A program made the position numbers and the translations under genes. The notes under the pieces are model-generated. The model made no database searches. It had not been told where the DNA came from and saw only the letters and a list, made by a program, of their open reading frames with translations. From assembly GCA_001604385.1 (NCBI GenBank), contig LVBK01000021.1:18772-82771 (forward strand): a stretch of 64,000 nucleotides of DNA, in the 5' to 3' direction. This stretch comes from Spirochaetales bacterium Spiro_09 (GTDB lineage Bacteria; Spirochaetota; Spirochaetia; Treponematales; Treponemataceae). This document shows, piece after piece, positions 61,188 to 64,000 of the stretch. How positions within the stretch are numbered: the first letter of the stretch is position 1; every line of letters starts with the position of its first letter.

Positions 61188-62120
61188 TTAGCGGTCTACG
61201 CAATTTTTTTCGACAATTTCCCGGGCAGCCGCACACAGGCGCGCGCGGAGGTCTGCGGGTTCACTGACCGAAAGGCCCCCGCCAATGCTGATAAGCCAGC
61301 TGAGTATCCAGTCCCCGCAGGGCATCCTGGTACGTACCAAAAGCCGCCCGTCATCCGTTTCCCGGATGTCGTCAGGGCTAAAAAACTCGACCAGTCGCCC
61401 ACGGGCGCTTCGGTCTGTCGTAAATACGAGGTCGCTAAAGACATCTCCCTCCCATTCGTGTCGCCAGGGCCGCTCTTCGGTGTTGACTGACGGGCTGACA
61501 CGTTCGAGCGGTGTGTGTTCAACCGATAGTATTCTTCCCACGCGGAACATGCGAAAGGACGACCGCAGGCGGCACCAGGCGTACACAAACCATGACTGCC
61601 ATTGGTAGACCAGGGCCTGGCATTCAATGTCGCGCACGCTTTCGCGTCCCTGTACGTCGCAATAAGTTATTGATAGGACTGTTGATGAGGTGATCGATGC
61701 ATCCAGGAGGTCGATGATCGCTTTTTCCCGGCGTGACGGGGTGTGTTCTATGTACACCCTGTTTCCCGTGCAGGGCACGCCGCGACCGGAGGATTCGCCC
61801 AACAAAAGGGTAAACTTCCGTTTGAGCTGTTCAAGTTCGGTTTCCGGGCGGACTCCGGACAGACTGTCCAGCGCCGAGATAAGGTGCTGAACCTCCCCGG
61901 TAGAGAAGAGCTGTCCGCTCATGCGGAAGCCCTCGATGAGGGAAAAGCCCCCGTCCCGTCCTGCGGTGGCATAGACGGGAAAGCCCGCTTCCGAAAGGGC
62001 CTCGACGTCGCGGTACACCGTGCGCTCGGACACCTCGAGTTCTTCCGCAAGCTCCCGTGCCGACACCCGTTTCCCGCCGAGCAATATGTTCAATATGGCC
62101 AAGAGCCGCTCCGCTTTCAT
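61188..62120 (-). CDS. YafY-type transcriptional regulator (HTH plus WYL domain)
   Basis: 310 residues. N-terminal winged helix (about 3-60) with RVSARELAEELEVSERTVYRDVEAL (two blocks) and a GFPVYATAGRDGG wing. A C-terminal WYL domain (about 130-220) has SWFVYAWCRLRSSFRMFRV. WYL domains sense small ligands or nucleic acid. ATG at 62120 has no ribosome-binding site and its -10 ends seven bases upstream; an in-frame GTG/ATG extension to 62156 would run over the promoter. Confidence 0.9.
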   Translation of the reverse strand: MKAERLLAILNILLGGKRVSARELAEELEVSERTVYRDVEALSEAGFPVYATAGRDGGFSLIEGFRMSGQLFSTGEVQHLISALDSLSGVRPETELEQLKRKFTLLLGESSGRGVPCTGNRVYIEHTPSRREKAIIDLLDASITSSTVLSITYCDVQGRESVRDIECQALVYQWQSWFVYAWCRLRSSFRMFRVGRILSVEHTPLERVSPSVNTEERPWRHEWEGDVFSDLVFTTDRSARGRLVEFFSPDDIRETDDGRLLVRTRMPCGDWILSWLISIGGGLSVSEPADLRARLCAAAREIVEKNCVDR

Positions 62121-62127
62121 GGCTGCA

Positions 62128-62156
62128 AGTGTACACCGCCTTTCACGGACACGCAA
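62128..62156 (-). promoter_or_regulatory. Promoter of the WYL regulator; predicted leaderless
   Basis: Minus strand TTGCGT (62156-62151), 17-base spacer, TACACT (62133-62128). Seven bases separate it from ATG at 62120. Confidence 0.5.
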
Positions 62157-62183
62157 TGTGAAAGACGGCGGGGGAGGGGGTCC

Positions 62184-64000
62184 TTAATAGCCGAAAATTC
62201 TTGATGCATAGGCTGACCACCCGGCTGCAGCCTTATATGCATTCACTGATGCGCTTGGTACATATATGTTCCGCGTGATTTTGTTATTGGCAAAGGCAAA
62301 TGCTCCCAAGCTTGGTGGTGTTGTTCGCTCAAGATACACTGCATCCAGTTGTGAACATCCTTGGAACGCAAAGTCGCCGATTGAGGTGACCGATGGGGGA
62401 ATGGTGATCGAGGTAAGTCCGGTGCATCCAGCGAACGCAGAGCTGCCGATTGAGGTGACCGACGGGGGTATGGTGATCGAGGTAAGTCCGGTGCATCCCT
62501 GGAATGCATAGTCGCCGATTGAGGTGACCGACGAGGGTATGGTGATCGAGGTAAGTCCGGTGCATCCATAGAACGCAGAGCCGCCGATTGAGGTGACCGA
62601 CGAGGGTATGGTGATCGAGGTAAGTCCGGTGCATCCAGCGAACGCAGAGCTGCCGATTGAGGTGACCGAGGGGGGTATGGTGATCGAGGTAAGTCCGGTG
62701 CATCCATAGAACGCAGAGCCGCCGATTGAGGTGACCGAGGGGGGTATGGTGATCGAGGTAAGTCCGGTGCATCCAGAGAACGCCCCGTTGCCGATTGAGG
62801 TGACCGATGGGGGTATGGTGATTGAGGTAAGTCCGGTGCATCCATAGAACGCAACGTTGCCGATTGAGGTGACCGAGGGGGGTATGGTGATCGCGGTAAG
62901 TCCGGTGCATCCCCAGAACGCCCTTTCGCCGATTGAGGTGACTGAAGGGGGTATGTTGATCGAGGTAAGTCCGGTGCATCCCCTGAACGCCTCGGTGCCG
63001 ATTGAGGTGACCGACAAAGGGATGGTCACAGAGACAATTCCGACACAGTCCCGGAATGCACTATTGGCAAGGGCAGTTACCGGATAGCCTTCAATAGTTG
63101 CAGGAATAACAAGATCAAAAGGATATTCGTATACATTTGTAGGAGATTTCCCGATAGTTGCTTTACCATCAGTAACTGTATAATTGAAATAGCTTGGATC
63201 GGTACCAGCAACTTTCCAAAACGCATACACAGTACGGTTGCCGGTAATAACAGTGCTTGACGTAAATTCCGAACCAGTGCCATTTACATCGGTGAACCAA
63301 CCGGCAAAGGTATAGCCTATCTTTTGTGGATTAGTTGGTAAAGTCGTAGTTGTGGCCGGGCTAGAGACAGTTCGGGATAATGGCGAAGGATTTGTTGTTG
63401 CACCCATCCCGTTAAAGGTGACGGTATATGAATAGCTGTTCCACTTTGCATAGACGGTAATATTGCCGGTCACGGGTGTTGTCGCGGTAAAGGCGGTGCC
63501 CCCACCGTTAACGGCGGTGAACCAGCCGCCGAAGGTATAGCCTGTTCGAGTCGGTGGAGTGGGCAGTGTTCCAACCGTGGTCGCCGGGCTTGCGACAGCT
63601 CGCGTTGCCGGAGAGGCGGCCGTTGTCGCACTTTGACTGTTATAGGTTACTGTGTATGTGTAGGTATTCCACTTGGCATAGACAGTAATATTGCCGGTAA
63701 CGGGCGTTGTCGCGGTAAAGGCTATACCACCTCCCTGAGGAGCAGTGAACCAACCGGCAAAGGTATATCCTGTGCGGGCGGGTGGTGTAGGCAGGGAATC
63801 GATAGTAGTGGCTGGGCTTGAAACTGTTTTGGTTCCCGGGGAGGGTAACGTGGTAGCGTCCATCCCGTTAAAGGTGACGGTATATGAATAGCTGTTCCAC
63901 TTTGCATAGACGGTAATATTGCCGGTAACGGGTGTTGTCGCGGTAAAGGCGGTGCCCCCACCGTTAACGGCGGTGAACCAGCCGCCGAAGGTATAGCCTG
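62184..64000 (-). CDS. Surface protein with BspA-type leucine-rich repeats and Listeria-Bacteroides repeats (5' end beyond the window)
   Basis: At least 605 residues; the N-terminus lies beyond the right edge and no stop separates it from the edge. The N-terminal part in view has four Listeria-Bacteroides (InlB B-type) repeats, each with GYTFxGWFT, ending TVYAKW (or TVYAFW). A linker near PSYFNYTVTDGKATIG leads to eleven BspA-like leucine-rich repeats of 23 residues (SITIPPSVTSIGxxAFxGCTGLT). A C-terminal cap ends NAYKAAAGWSAYASRIFGY. Such proteins mediate adhesion in treponemes and Bacteroides. The ATG at 63863 is internal and not the true start. Confidence 0.92.
   Translation of the reverse strand, partial: GYTFGGWFTAVNGGGTAFTATTPVTGNITVYAKWNSYSYTVTFNGMDATTLPSPGTKTVSSPATTIDSLPTPPARTGYTFAGWFTAPQGGGIAFTATTPVTGNITVYAKWNTYTYTVTYNSQSATTAASPATRAVASPATTVGTLPTPPTRTGYTFGGWFTAVNGGGTAFTATTPVTGNITVYAKWNSYSYTVTFNGMGATTNPSPLSRTVSSPATTTTLPTNPQKIGYTFAGWFTDVNGTGSEFTSSTVITGNRTVYAFWKVAGTDPSYFNYTVTDGKATIGKSPTNVYEYPFDLVIPATIEGYPVTALANSAFRDCVGIVSVTIPLSVTSIGTEAFRGCTGLTSINIPPSVTSIGERAFWGCTGLTAITIPPSVTSIGNVAFYGCTGLTSITIPPSVTSIGNGAFSGCTGLTSITIPPSVTSIGGSAFYGCTGLTSITIPPSVTSIGSSAFAGCTGLTSITIPSSVTSIGGSAFYGCTGLTSITIPSSVTSIGDYAFQGCTGLTSITIPPSVTSIGSSAFAGCTGLTSITIPPSVTSIGDFAFQGCSQLDAVYLERTTPPSLGAFAFANNKITRNIYVPSASVNAYKAAAGWSAYASRIFGY
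62379..63039 (-). repeat. 69-bp tandem repeats coding for BspA leucine-rich repeats
   Basis: Ten copies of a unit with ATTGAGGTGAC on the plus strand, at a strict 69-base spacing from about 62380 to 63001. The unit is 23 codons, so all frames keep their phase and long spurious open frames arise on both strands. The copies differ mainly at the codons just after AF. Confidence 0.9.
63405..64000 (-). repeat. Duplicated 140-bp block in the Listeria-Bacteroides repeat region
   Basis: 63405-63544 and 63861-64000 are identical except for one base (63471 C versus 63927 A), at a distance of 456 bases (152 codons). A more diverged repeat lies between them. The pattern shows recent duplication of a two-repeat unit, and the second copy runs off the window. 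Confidence 0.85.

Noticed and set aside
62243..62979. Long open frames in the other minus-strand frames of the 69-bp repeats, rich in HHTPLGHLNR or SPYPPRSPQS repeats
   Set aside because: They arise because the repeat is a multiple of three and has no stop in those frames. The leucine-rich frame is a known family, has family ends and continues beyond the repeats.
62379..63039. CRISPR-like regular repeats
   Set aside because: The repeats are directly adjoining 69-base units that encode a leucine-rich protein; there are no unique spacers.

Overview
The window looks like a chromosome segment of a free-living or gut-associated spirochaete, most likely in or near Treponemataceae. The call rests on several things seen together: a complete Rnf ion-pumping complex, a Bat (aerotolerance-type) operon, GTP-type PEP carboxykinase, a fused AroDE, a stand-alone PASTA membrane protein, a YjfB-type small protein, relaxed lipoprotein signals, FSPNGDG-repeat OmpA and BspA/Listeria-Bacteroides-repeat surface proteins. 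The species cannot be named from the sequence. Genes are dense, there are no rRNA genes, phage or intact insertion sequences, and the only tRNA found is tRNA-Cys(GCA).

Layout. 1-4 kb: partial ilvE facing ychF, a secreted GH16 glucanase and an endonuclease-family lipoprotein. 4-10 kb: pckG, a small unknown gene, a solute-binding lipoprotein diverging from an unknown gene, and a class I aminotransferase. 9.9-16.5 kb: a seven-gene MoxR/DUF58/Bat operon, followed by Smr, J-domain, infA and DksA-type genes. 18.4-24.8 kb: a leftward block of response regulator, hybrid kinase, PHP phosphatase, Sua5 and a lipoprotein/porin-like gene. 24.9-28.7 kb: DJ-1, PfkB kinase, ackA and a methyltransferase. 28.8-32.9 kb: a 1,354-residue OmpA-family protein. 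33.0-38.6 kb: rnfCDGEAB, then era. 39.5-44.3 kb: leftward def-fmt-PASTA-aroDE-rpiA. 44.4-47.9 kb: an unknown gene and proA-proB-proC. 47.9-52.3 kb: leftward response regulator, GNAT, GH3, trxB and an unknown gene. 52.6-57.4 kb: tRNA-Cys, mutT, a chemoreceptor, yjfB, an MFS transporter and an XRE regulator. 57.7-64 kb: two large repeat-built surface proteins around a DUF3795/WYL-regulator pair.

How the parts fit: acetate kinase, PEP carboxykinase and Rnf fit a fermentative anaerobe that recovers energy through acetate and ferredoxin:NAD+ coupling. The glucanase, GH3 enzyme and solute-binding lipoprotein point to use of polysaccharides and cell-wall sugars. Chemoreceptor, two-component and hybrid-kinase genes supply sensing, and large repeat proteins decorate the envelope.

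The most striking pattern is in the promoters. Hexamer pairs of the TTGNNN / TANNNT type, 17-18 bases apart, can be read upstream of many genes. In about a dozen the -10 box ends only 5-9 bases before the start codon and there is no Shine-Dalgarno sequence, which predicts leaderless mRNAs. In others the leader is longer and carries a clear ribosome-binding site. The second notable feature is an RnfG with two FMN-binding domains and two flavinylation-type motifs.
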